Positions 35,741 through 43,253 of a stretch of 64,000 bases of DNA are shown piece by piece (within the stretch, counting starts at the first letter, position 1; each line of letters begins with the position of its first letter). The translations under genes were made by a program, and so were the position numbers. The notes beneath the pieces were generated by a model. That model did no database searches. It saw nothing but the letters and a program-made list of their open reading frames with translations, and was not told the origin of the DNA. Source of the DNA: Candidatus Parcubacteria bacterium (GTDB lineage: Bacteria > Patescibacteriota > Saccharimonadia > Saccharimonadales > UBA4665); contig JAEYSX010000001.1 of the NCBI GenBank assembly GCA_023434325.1, positions 186,001-250,000 on the forward strand. The letters are read 5' to 3'.

Positions 35741-35770
35741 AATACCGCCAGCATGTTAGCTGGCGGTATT
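35741..35770. terminator. 12-bp hairpin upstream of the two-component operon
   Basis: A perfect 12-bp stem, AATACCGCCAGC with GCTGGCGGTATT, and a 6-nt loop. The minus-strand side continues TATTTAGTTG, a weak U-rich tail. It may terminate transcription entering from the gene-free region, or serve as an operator. Confidence 0.6.
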
Positions 35771-36308
35771 GGTTTGTGATCTAGAATTATATTATTGCTG
35801 CTATCATCGCCCTCCTTTGCGTACAATTTATGCGGCGATTATGATTGCCGTTTGGCATTACATGGCGGGTTGCACCATGTAACACATCTTCGCTCGCATG
35901 AGCAAATCGTACAGATTCTTATGATTCGCTAATTCTTTTCTGGGTGCGGCGCCAGACACTTCGAACTTCGCTATGATGCTGCTGTTCTTCTGCCTTGCTA
36001 CCACCATACTTGGATCACATGGCGCAGTTCGACGCAGGGATATGCCGAACCGGGCGCCTGCTTACACTCAGATGGGGGGTTAATAAAGATATATCTATAA
36101 GGCTGTTTGCGCCACAGATACTACACGACTACCAAGCAACTCCTCGCTCGATTGCCATGCGCGCTCTGTCCTGGTTGGCGCCCAAAACTGATGTCATTTT
36201 TCTTAGTTACACGGCCCTCCTTTGCTTACATTTCTTTGTGTTGCCGATACATCAGACAACATAAGCAATAATAACCAACGAACCTAAGAAAAAGCTGAAC
36301 AGTTAAGA
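35771..36308. other. 538-nt region without a credible gene; possible structured RNA
   Basis: No coding frame here looks like a protein. A 12-bp sequence, GCCCTCCTTTGC, occurs twice (35809-35820 and 36214-36225), each followed by a similar TACA-rich tail. On the minus strand each copy reads as a strong AAGGAGG ribosome site followed by a minimal ORF: ATG plus five codons and TAA in one, GTG-TAA in the other. Hairpins occur at 35858-35882 (TTACATGG stem) and about 36020-36058 (GGCGC with GCGCC, then GTTCG with CGAAC). No tRNA, tmRNA, RNase P or SRP RNA core motif was found. Confidence 0.4.
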
Positions 36309-36839
36309 TTAGTTGTCGCTATAGCGGGCGATTGACTCTTCGATGATCTTTTTTGCTTCTTCTACGTCGCCCCAGCCGTTAACCTTTGTCGAACCTGGCT
36401 TTTTGAGGTCTTTGTAGTGGTTAAAGTGATGCTCGATCTTTTGCTTCCAGCGCTCACCCAAGTCATCAAGCGAGTTAATGCTATTGCCAGTGTTGCGGTC
36501 GTCGGCAGGCACAACTACGATCTTGTGATCGGCTTCGCCGTCGTCGGTAAAATCCAGCACGCCGACGATCTTGGCCTCAAACCACACGCCGGTCGGAATC
36601 GGCTCGTCGCACACAACCAACACGTCCAGCTCGTCGCCGTCTTCGTCCTTGGTCTGTGGAATAAAACCGTAGTTGCAAGGCTTGGCAAAGATAGCAGGTT
36701 CTACACGGTCAAGCATAAACGCTGCGCGCGCCCGGTCCCACTCGATTTTGAGCATCGAGCCCTCGGGGATTTCTACTACTACATTCACGACACCGTTCTG
36801 CCAATCGCCCGGTGTTAAAACTTGATTAAAGTCAGCCAT
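36309..36839 (-). CDS. ppa: Inorganic pyrophosphatase
   Basis: 176 residues, family I soluble pyrophosphatase, which pulls biosynthetic reactions by hydrolysing PPi. Signature segments are VEIPEGSMLKIEWD, YGFIPQTKDEDGDELDVLVV with the metal-binding Asp cluster, and LKKPGSTKVNGWGD. AGGAG stands 8 nt before ATG, and TACAAT sits about 27 nt further up. It is divergent from the GDPD gene. Confidence 0.96.
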   Translation of the reverse strand: MADFNQVLTPGDWQNGVVNVVVEIPEGSMLKIEWDRARAAFMLDRVEPAIFAKPCNYGFIPQTKDEDGDELDVLVVCDEPIPTGVWFEAKIVGVLDFTDDGEADHKIVVVPADDRNTGNSINSLDDLGERWKQKIEHHFNHYKDLKKPGSTKVNGWGDVEEAKKIIEESIARYSDN

Positions 36840-36888
36840 AATAACTCCTGTTTTACTTGGGTTTATTGTACACTATAAGAAGTTTGAC

Positions 36889-37563
36889 ATGAACTCAACC
36901 AAAATTATCGGACACCGTGGCGCAGCCGGGCTTGCGCTAGAAAACACTATCGAGAGCATTAAAGTTGCGTTGCAGCACAAAGTTGATGCGATCGAGATTG
37001 ATGTACGCCGCACTCAGGACGGACAGCTGGTGCTTTTGCATGACGCGCACACCGGTCACGTTTCTAATAAGACGCTGCTCGTGCACCGCTCCACGCTCGC
37101 AGAATTGCATGAGTTGACGCTACACAACGGCGAGCGCATACCCACCCTTGACGAAGCCCTGGGCGTTATCGGCTCTAAAACCCGCGTACTCATCGATATC
37201 AAAAGCTCATCGGTCAGTGACGAGATGCTGCGTGTGCTACAAAACCACCCCGGTGCAAACATACTCTTTACCGGCCTGCACTACCAAGAAAGCCGCAAGC
37301 TGCACGCCCAGCGACCGGATCTTCATTTTTTGGTACAACACCACTTTGACCCCATCGATATCGTACAAAAAGCCAGCCGCTTGGGCGCCAAGGGTGTCAG
37401 TATTAACCTTTGGATTATGAACCCGGTTACCTACTATCTGGCGCGCCGACGCGACCTCGAGGTCTTTGTATACACACTCAATCGACGCTGGTTACTGCGC
37501 TTTTTTAAATTGCTCTACCCACATGCAGCCATAATCACCAACCACCCCGAAAAAATGCTATGA
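36889..37563 (+). CDS. Glycerophosphodiester phosphodiesterase family protein
   Basis: 224 residues, TIM barrel. GDPD motifs are HRGAAGLALENT, the metal-binding AIEIDVRRTQDGQLVLLHD and DIKSS. It would release glycerol-3-phosphate from glycerophosphodiesters, useful to a lipid scavenger. A TATAAG hexamer (36874-36879) ends 9 nt before ATG with no ribosome site. The stop overlaps the start of the next gene (ATGA), so the two are coupled. Confidence 0.92.
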   Translation: MNSTKIIGHRGAAGLALENTIESIKVALQHKVDAIEIDVRRTQDGQLVLLHDAHTGHVSNKTLLVHRSTLAELHELTLHNGERIPTLDEALGVIGSKTRVLIDIKSSSVSDEMLRVLQNHPGANILFTGLHYQESRKLHAQRPDLHFLVQHHFDPIDIVQKASRLGAKGVSINLWIMNPVTYYLARRRDLEVFVYTLNRRWLLRFFKLLYPHAAIITNHPEKML

Positions 37564-38264
37564 ACGTGACCTTTAGCCACGGCGAAGATGTGGCTCGCGA
37601 TACCCGAACATTTTGGTTTAAACCAGAGCGACCAGTGCGCTACATCGCCGGACAATTTACCGAAATACACTTACCGCACGACAACCCTGATGATCGCGGT
37701 ATCCGGCGCTGGTTTACGTTATCCAGCTCGCCAACCGAAGACCTTGTCGGCATCACCACCAAATTCGCACCAGAGCAAAGCAGCTCCTTCAAGAACGATC
37801 TTTTTAGTCTCGCGCCAGGCGCAAGCCTCAACCTAGCCGACCCCATGGGAGACTTTGTCCTACCCAAAGATCCGTCAATCCCGCTCGTCTTTGCGGCAGC
37901 AGGCCTGGGCATAACACCGGTGCGGAGCATGATCAAATGGTTGCAGGACACCGGCGAGAAGCGCAGCGTCCATCTGATTTACGCAGTCAGAAACGAAGAC
38001 GAGCTGGCTTTTACGCCACTCTTTAGGCACCATGATATGCGCTTTACGCCTATCGTCAAAACACCCTCCGCAAGGTACACGGGTCAAACCGGATCGATCA
38101 GCGTCGAGCGAATCCTCCAGCTCGCACCTGACGACGGCGCCTATCGACTCTACTTATCCGGCCCAGAAAAGATGGTCGAAGATTTTTATAAAACGCTGCG
38201 TCGCGGCAACTTCAGCGAAGACCGCCTAGTTACCGACTACTTCCCCGGCTATCCGCAGCTATAG
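37560..38264 (+). CDS. FAD/NAD(P)-binding ferredoxin reductase-like protein
   Basis: 234 residues. The FAD-binding barrel has RRWFTLSSSP (the R-x-Y-S/T-x-x-S type motif) and the NAD(P) domain has FAAAGLGITPVRSMIKW. The C-terminal YLSGPEKMVEDFYKTL and DYFPGY match the flavodoxin/ferredoxin-NADP reductase group. It has no iron-sulfur domain, so it must pass electrons to a separate partner. Co-translated with the GDPD gene by ATGA overlap, which is an unexpected pairing. A bidirectional terminator follows. Confidence 0.88.
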   Translation: MNVTFSHGEDVARDTRTFWFKPERPVRYIAGQFTEIHLPHDNPDDRGIRRWFTLSSSPTEDLVGITTKFAPEQSSSFKNDLFSLAPGASLNLADPMGDFVLPKDPSIPLVFAAAGLGITPVRSMIKWLQDTGEKRSVHLIYAVRNEDELAFTPLFRHHDMRFTPIVKTPSARYTGQTGSISVERILQLAPDDGAYRLYLSGPEKMVEDFYKTLRRGNFSEDRLVTDYFPGYPQL

Positions 38265-38271
38265 GTCACGC

Positions 38272-38305
38272 AAAAAACCTCCCGCAAGTTATACGAGAGG
38301 TTTTT
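38272..38305. terminator. Bidirectional terminator between reductase gene and trxB
   Basis: AAAACCTC and GAGGTTTT with two further pairs inside, flanked by A-run and T-run, between the stop of the plus-strand reductase and the stop of trxB on the minus strand. Confidence 0.88.
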
Positions 38306-38325
38306 AATTAGTAGCTGACTGCTAA

Positions 38326-39303
38326 TTATTTATGTTTACGTGCGTGATCCTCAAGGTACTCGCGAATACGAAGCGCGGCGGTCGCGCCTTCGCCCGTCGC
38401 GGTGGCGATTTGCATGGTGGCGCCGCTATGCACATCACCGGCAACAAACACACCGGGCATGCTGGTCTCTAGATGTTCGTTGGCTTTTACCATGCCGATC
38501 TCGTCTAGCTCGATGGCCGAGTTTTGCAAAAAGATAGTATTGGGTTTAAGACCCACAAATACGAATACACCGTCGGTCGGAAACTCTACTTTTTCGCCTG
38601 TAGTTTTGTCGGTGCCGATAACTTTGACGACTTTTTTGTGGCCATCGACTTCTTCGCCGACAATTTCGTCGGTTGTGGTGTTAAAGTGCACTTCTATCTT
38701 GTCGGCGTACTTATCGCGCAGTTCGTGCTGCAACACCTCAGAGGCGCGCATCTGTCCGCTACGAACCAGCAGGTCAATGTAGGTCGCAAAGCGTGTCAAA
38801 AAGATAGCTTCTTGCACTGCCGAGTTGCCGCCGCCGACGACTACCAACCGCTTATCGCGGTAAAACGCGCCGTCACACGTAGCGCAGTAGTGCACACCAC
38901 GGGCGTAATATTCTTGCTCGCCGGGGATGCCGAGTTTTTTGTAGTCGGTACCGGTCGCGATCAGCACGGCCTTCGCAAGCCAGTCACCTTCTAGCGTCTT
39001 AAGCCGCTTATACTTACCCTCGTCAATAATCTCGGTAACCTCGCCGTACTCAATCTGCGCACCAAAACGCTCGGCCTGCGCACGCAAGTTGTCTGCGTAT
39101 TCCAGCCCGGCAACTCCCTTAGGAAAGCCAGGGTAGTTATCGATCCAGTCGGTGATAGCCGCCATGCCGCCGACCACACCCTTTTCGAGCAATACAGTGT
39201 CGATGTCTTCACGCGTGGTGTAAATGGCCGCACTAAGCGCTGCCGGACCGGCGCCAATCATAATTACGTCGTGGATAGGTTTGTCTTTACTCGCGTCGGC
39301 CAT
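38326..39303 (-). CDS. trxB: Thioredoxin reductase-like flavoprotein
   Basis: 325 residues. FAD motif MIGAGPAALSAAIYTTRE, redox-active CATC in CATCDGAFY, NAD(P) loop VVVGGGNSAVQEA and C-terminal GVFVAGDVHSGATMQIATATGEG. The usual NADPH-phosphate motif H-R-R-x-x-x-R-A reads V-R-S-G-Q-M-R-A, so two positions are changed and the electron donor may not be NADPH. It is next to a glutaredoxin-like gene on the same strand (26 nt), its likely partner. Confidence 0.92.
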   Translation of the reverse strand: MADASKDKPIHDVIMIGAGPAALSAAIYTTREDIDTVLLEKGVVGGMAAITDWIDNYPGFPKGVAGLEYADNLRAQAERFGAQIEYGEVTEIIDEGKYKRLKTLEGDWLAKAVLIATGTDYKKLGIPGEQEYYARGVHYCATCDGAFYRDKRLVVVGGGNSAVQEAIFLTRFATYIDLLVRSGQMRASEVLQHELRDKYADKIEVHFNTTTDEIVGEEVDGHKKVVKVIGTDKTTGEKVEFPTDGVFVFVGLKPNTIFLQNSAIELDEIGMVKANEHLETSMPGVFVAGDVHSGATMQIATATGEGATAALRIREYLEDHARKHK

Positions 39304-39329
39304 ATCGTCTCTTTCTCTTATTACCAGGT

Positions 39330-39578
39330 TTACGCTACCGCTGGGGCAAGCTTGGCCAAGTTAAATCCAACGACAACTTCTCTGCTATCGTCCTCTTTGG
39401 TAACAACAGTAACAGGTACGGTCAAGGCGCCGCTGAGTGCCAACGCTTCTGCCTGGCGCTCGGGGTTTTCGTCCAGATTCACCACGTCATAACTATGACC
39501 TTTGGCGTCCAGCCACTTTTTTACCATGCCGCAGTAGGCGCAGGTGTTGGTAGTAAAAACGGTGATATTCTTGACCAT
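39330..39578 (-). CDS. Glutaredoxin-like (NrdH-type) protein
   Basis: 82 residues, thioredoxin fold. The active site is CAYC near residue 13-16; a cis-Pro lies in TVPVTVV; GFNLAKL ends the domain. The adjacency to trxB suggests it is reduced by the flavoprotein, as NrdH proteins are, rather than by glutathione. GAGGG precedes the ATG. Confidence 0.88.
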   Translation of the reverse strand: MVKNITVFTTNTCAYCGMVKKWLDAKGHSYDVVNLDENPERQAEALALSGALTVPVTVVTKEDDSREVVVGFNLAKLAPAVA

Positions 39579-39739
39579 AGTACCCTCACTTATTTGGTGT
39601 TCGTTTTATAGCTTATGTTTATTATATGTAGCGCCTGAAGTCAGTGCAATACGCTACATATTGTGTTTTTTACATGACATGGACCGTATGACTGCCTCTA
39701 GGGACACTGTCTCAAAGATTGTCGGCTACCAGCGTAAAA

Positions 39740-40264
39740 CTACTCGCCGACAGCGTGCACAACGACGTCGAATACCAACGCAGAGTTGGCAGGAATGCCT
39801 GGGCGCGATTGTTCGCCGTAAGCCTTTTCGGCAGGGATAATAAGGCGACGCTTTCCGCCAACCTTCATACCGGGGATACCTTCGCTCCAACCGGTGATAA
39901 CTCCGTTAAGGCTCAATGGAACAGGCTGTCCGGCATCCAAAGAACTCTGGAAGATAGTGCCATCGGCCGCTAGAGCGCCGGTGTAATCAACTGTTACATC
40001 GTCGCCGGGCTTAACCTCGGCGCCAGTACCTTCTTGCAGGTCGATCTTCTGAAGCTCGGTTACCTCGGCTACCGGTGTAAAGTCCGCCAGCTTAGTACCT
40101 TCTAGCTTTGCTGACTGTCCATTAGTTGTGTCTTGGTTCACGGTTTTTGCCTCCTTGTTATCCTTGTACAAACTCCAAATTACAAAAAAACTCACCGCAA
40201 ACGATGTTGCAAAAAACGCGATTGCAAGCACAAGTGCAATAATCCGATCACGCGTACGCACCAT
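39740..40264 (-). CDS. Membrane-anchored FKBP-type peptidyl-prolyl isomerase
   Basis: 174 residues. One N-terminal transmembrane helix (about 9-31), a spacer, then an FKBP domain: VTVDYTGALAADGTIFQSS, VITGWSEGIPGMKVGGKRRLIIP, and YGEQSRPGIPANSALVFDV. It should assist folding of exported proteins outside the membrane. A good match to the family throughout; no missing core residues noted. Confidence 0.94.
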   Translation of the reverse strand: MVRTRDRIIALVLAIAFFATSFAVSFFVIWSLYKDNKEAKTVNQDTTNGQSAKLEGTKLADFTPVAEVTELQKIDLQEGTGAEVKPGDDVTVDYTGALAADGTIFQSSLDAGQPVPLSLNGVITGWSEGIPGMKVGGKRRLIIPAEKAYGEQSRPGIPANSALVFDVVVHAVGE

Positions 40265-40369
40265 ATATCCTCCAATTCCCTCTTGTTCCCATTATTATAC
40301 CCGTCGAACAAAACCTGACCTAACAAAATGTGTCGTATTTTTGACAGGCTGGTGGCCGACAATCGCCGT

Positions 40370-41287
40370 CTACTTCTTGGTAATGAAATAGACGCTCAGG
40401 AGCACAAGCGCCGATCCGACAAACGTAACAACATCATATGACTCAGCCAACAGTACGATGCCGGCAAGCGCCGTAAAAAAGATCTGACTATTATTTAGCA
40501 CAATGGCATAGTTGGGGTTAATGTAATGAACTGCTGCATAAAATGTACGGATGCACAGCCACAAAAACCCGCCCGCCAGCAGCGGCCACAAACCGGCATT
40601 TGTCACGAGCACGCCAGATCCGGCAAATATTAGACCGGTAATTAGCATCAATGCCGCGCTAATCATCAGTCGACTGTCGGCTACGGTGTTGGGTGAAAAG
40701 TTGCGCATAGCGATTTTAGAAAACGTATTGTTAAACCCAAGCACAGCCATAGCGCCAAAAATGATCAAATCACCGGCATGCAAAGTCACAATGCGTAGTC
40801 CAACAACGCCGACGTAAAGCCCGATGAACATCACCAGCAGCCACAACCATTGCCCGCCATAAAACCTGTCCTTTAAAAGAATAATCGAAAAAATACAGGT
40901 AAAGATCAGACTCGAAGTCATGATAATACCGGCGTTAATCGCCGATGTATACCCTTGCCCTACGGCCACGAGCGCCATGGCCAAGCCACCCGCAAAACCA
41001 ATAACCAGCAATTGTGACAGCGCACTTAGATTAAGGGCGGCGACACTCGACTTTGAGAGAGCTTTACCACGCGCAAAAGCACCAATCGCCATAGCCAACA
41101 GCGCAAACAGGCCGGCAGATGCCGAAAAGGTCACCGCATAGCCAAAGGTATCGACGTCGTAGATTGCATAGATATGTCGGTTAACCAGTAAGTAGCCGGA
41201 CACGCCGACCGCCGACAAAACACCATAGATAATACCCTTCGCGTGCGGTGACAACAGCGCAAAGTCCGCCTTAGCCTTACCAACCAT
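40370..41287 (-). CDS. EamA/DMT-family transporter
   Basis: 305 residues with about ten transmembrane helices in two repeats (GVLSAVGVSGYLLVN start; SLIFTCIFSIILLKDR at mid-protein; YAIVLNNSQIFFTALAGIVL in the second half). GAAGG precedes ATG. The substrate cannot be told. It differs clearly from the EamA protein at 25887-26756, so the two are unlikely to be recent duplicates. Confidence 0.85.
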   Translation of the reverse strand: MVGKAKADFALLSPHAKGIIYGVLSAVGVSGYLLVNRHIYAIYDVDTFGYAVTFSASAGLFALLAMAIGAFARGKALSKSSVAALNLSALSQLLVIGFAGGLAMALVAVGQGYTSAINAGIIMTSSLIFTCIFSIILLKDRFYGGQWLWLLVMFIGLYVGVVGLRIVTLHAGDLIIFGAMAVLGFNNTFSKIAMRNFSPNTVADSRLMISAALMLITGLIFAGSGVLVTNAGLWPLLAGGFLWLCIRTFYAAVHYINPNYAIVLNNSQIFFTALAGIVLLAESYDVVTFVGSALVLLSVYFITKK

Positions 41288-41381
41288 ACCTTCTGCCTCT
41301 CAAAACCTACGCTCTACTTTTACGACCATACATAACAAGGCCTGGTGCGACGAAACGTACGTCGCTTACCGGCAATACTCC

Positions 41382-42035
41382 CTATACTCTCGGGTAAATC
41401 GTTACGTCGCGCAAGTACAGCGTCGAATTGTTCTCGGCCTGCTTGCGAATAAGGTTTGCCAAATCCTGTGGACTCATCGCCTTAGGATCGGGTCCGTGGC
41501 TAGCGATAGCGGTAGGGTAAAGGTTGGTTATCTGGTATTTTGACGAGTCCAACTCCTCCTGCAACGCTTGAAAAAAGTGCATTTGGGCAGCTTTGGACGC
41601 GCCATACGCAGAATTACGGGCGCGCGGCGTCAAAGCGCCCGCCGACACAACATTGACAATCCTTGCCTGTGGAACAATCTCTACCAAAGTCTTGGTCATA
41701 TACACACTGGTAAAATACACACTCTTTATTTGTTGCTCGTAAGCCTGAGCTGGCGTGCTTACCATTTCGCCGCCGGTGTAACCTCCGGCATTGTTAACCA
41801 AACAAACTTCGGCGTTAGCGTACTGCTCGCGCGTTTCCTTCCAAAACTGCTCGCACGCCTGCGCGTCGCTAGCATCAAACTGACGGTACGACGCACCCTC
41901 CGGAAAATCCGCGGGTCTGTCCGATCGCCCTATACCGATAACATGCCAGCCGTTCGCCGCAAATTCCTTAGAAATACAGAGCCCTAGCCCTCGACTAGCA
42001 CCCGTCACAACCACTACTTTGCCTTCGATCGCCAT
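41382..42035 (-). CDS. Short-chain dehydrogenase/reductase
   Basis: 217 residues, NAD(P)-dependent oxidoreductase. Cofactor motif TGASRGLG, NNAGG, and the catalytic Tyr-Lys of SAYGASKAA with a Ser in NVVSAGAL. The frame opens at 42098, but the ATG at 42035 overlaps the RidA stop (TGATG) and gives MAIEGKVVVVTGAS. Third gene of an SDR-RidA-SDR operon. The specific substrate is unknown. Confidence 0.88.
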   Translation of the reverse strand: MAIEGKVVVVTGASRGLGLCISKEFAANGWHVIGIGRSDRPADFPEGASYRQFDASDAQACEQFWKETREQYANAEVCLVNNAGGYTGGEMVSTPAQAYEQQIKSVYFTSVYMTKTLVEIVPQARIVNVVSAGALTPRARNSAYGASKAAQMHFFQALQEELDSSKYQITNLYPTAIASHGPDPKAMSPQDLANLIRKQAENNSTLYLRDVTIYPRV

Positions 42036-42409
42036 CACTTTTTCTCCGCAATTACACTCATCTCGATAGTAGCACCAAGCGGCAGAGCCAACACGCACAC
42101 TGCCTCACGCACCGGTAATGGTTGACTAAAATACACAGGATACACCTTGTTGAGATCGGGCATCACCGACATATCGGTTACGTAAATAACGACTTTGACG
42201 ATGTCGTCAAGCGTCGCGCCTCCGGCGTGCAAAATACGCTCGATCCTTTGCATGATTACTTTGACCTTTTCGTCGGTAGTTTCCCCTATTAGGGCGAGCG
42301 TGTCGTCGCAGTGCACCTGACCGGACACAAAGATAAACCCGTTACTCTGTATTCCCTGCGAAAGGATGTGCGCAGAAGCGCCATCGCCCGTGTCAATCTG
42401 TTGCTTCAT
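42035..42409 (-). CDS. RidA/YjgF/RutC-family imine deaminase
   Basis: 124 residues. Hydrolyses reactive enamines or imines such as 2-aminoacrylate, releasing ammonia. FVSGQVH, the substrate-binding Arg in PVREAVCV and Glu in ATIEMSVIAE are present. It is flanked and overlapped by two SDR genes. One is YdfG-like, and YdfG can reduce malonic semialdehyde, the product of the RutC reaction, so a detoxification pair is possible. That link is inferred. Confidence 0.85.
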   Translation of the reverse strand: MKQQIDTGDGASAHILSQGIQSNGFIFVSGQVHCDDTLALIGETTDEKVKVIMQRIERILHAGGATLDDIVKVVIYVTDMSVMPDLNKVYPVYFSQPLPVREAVCVLALPLGATIEMSVIAEKK

Positions 42410-43164
42410 CGCCCATCCTTATTTACTGCCATTCCGGCGTGCGTTTGATCGAGGGGCATTATCTCGATGTTATCAATATTTACATGCGCCGGCTGGCCGA
42501 TAACCCACGCGATGGCGTTAGCCACATCGCTTGGTGTGAGTGGCTGCCAGCCTTTATAAAAGTCGTCGGCTTTCTGTTTATCCCTAAAGCGAACGACTGA
42601 AAATTCGGTTTCGGCAGCCCCCGGTTCGATATTCGTCACTTTAATACCCGTACCAAATAGATCGGTTCGCAAATTTTTTGAAAATTGACGAACGAATGCC
42701 TTAGTGGCTCCGTAAACGTTCCCCCCTTTATAAGGAATAGAGCCTGCAACCGAGCCAATATTTATAATCAGCCCGCTGCCTTGTTGTTTCATACTATCCA
42801 AAACCGGCCGAGTGATATTAAGCAGCCCTTTGATGTTAGTGTCGATCATCTCATCCCACGCTTCCGGGTCGGCGTCTTGCGCCGGTTCCAAGCCTCGTGC
42901 GAGCCCGGCGTTGTTCACCACCACATCGATATTACGGAAATCGCCGGGAAGCGAATCAAAAAATCCCCGCACTTGCGCTTTATTCGTCACGTCGACAGCC
43001 GCGATGTGCACAGACGCACCCAGTTCTCGCTTAAGTTCCTCAAGCTTGTCTTTGCGGCGCGCCAGTAAAATCAGCTTGTTGTCCCTGGACAACAGCGTTG
43101 CTGTCGCCAATCCAAACCCAGCTGTTGCACCGGTTATCAAGATCGTTTTTTGGTCGCTCTGCAT
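42406..43164 (-). CDS. SDR-family dehydrogenase, YdfG-like
   Basis: 252 residues. TGATAGFGLATA cofactor motif, NNAGLARG, INIGSVAGS and YGATKAFVRQFSKNLR catalytic segment. Overall it matches the NADP-dependent 3-hydroxy-acid/serine dehydrogenase YdfG group, which oxidises serine or reduces malonic semialdehyde. First gene of the operon; its stop overlaps the RidA start by ATGA. Confidence 0.88.
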   Translation of the reverse strand: MQSDQKTILITGATAGFGLATATLLSRDNKLILLARRKDKLEELKRELGASVHIAAVDVTNKAQVRGFFDSLPGDFRNIDVVVNNAGLARGLEPAQDADPEAWDEMIDTNIKGLLNITRPVLDSMKQQGSGLIINIGSVAGSIPYKGGNVYGATKAFVRQFSKNLRTDLFGTGIKVTNIEPGAAETEFSVVRFRDKQKADDFYKGWQPLTPSDVANAIAWVIGQPAHVNIDNIEIMPLDQTHAGMAVNKDGR

Positions 43165-43211
43165 GTTTCCGTACCTCCAGCCTACTAGTATAATCTTAAT
43201 ATAGCATGACG

Positions 43212-43253
43212 AAAAATAGGCTAGACGTCTGTATGGCTTATGCCGACGTCTAG
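43212..43253 (-). terminator. Terminator of the pheS operon
   Basis: A 9-bp stem CTAGACGTC with GACGTCTAG and a 15-nt loop that begins in the pheT stop codon. It is followed on the minus strand by CCTATTTTT. Confidence 0.8.

Noticed and set aside
36010..36060. GTTCGA-containing stem that could recall a tRNA T-arm
   Set aside because: The flanking bases do not form the 5-bp T stem and no acceptor or anticodon stem can be drawn.
35995..36264. 89-codon open frame on the plus strand in the gene-free region
   Set aside because: It starts with TTG without a ribosome site, its residue composition is not protein-like, and it crosses several hairpins and the duplicated motif.
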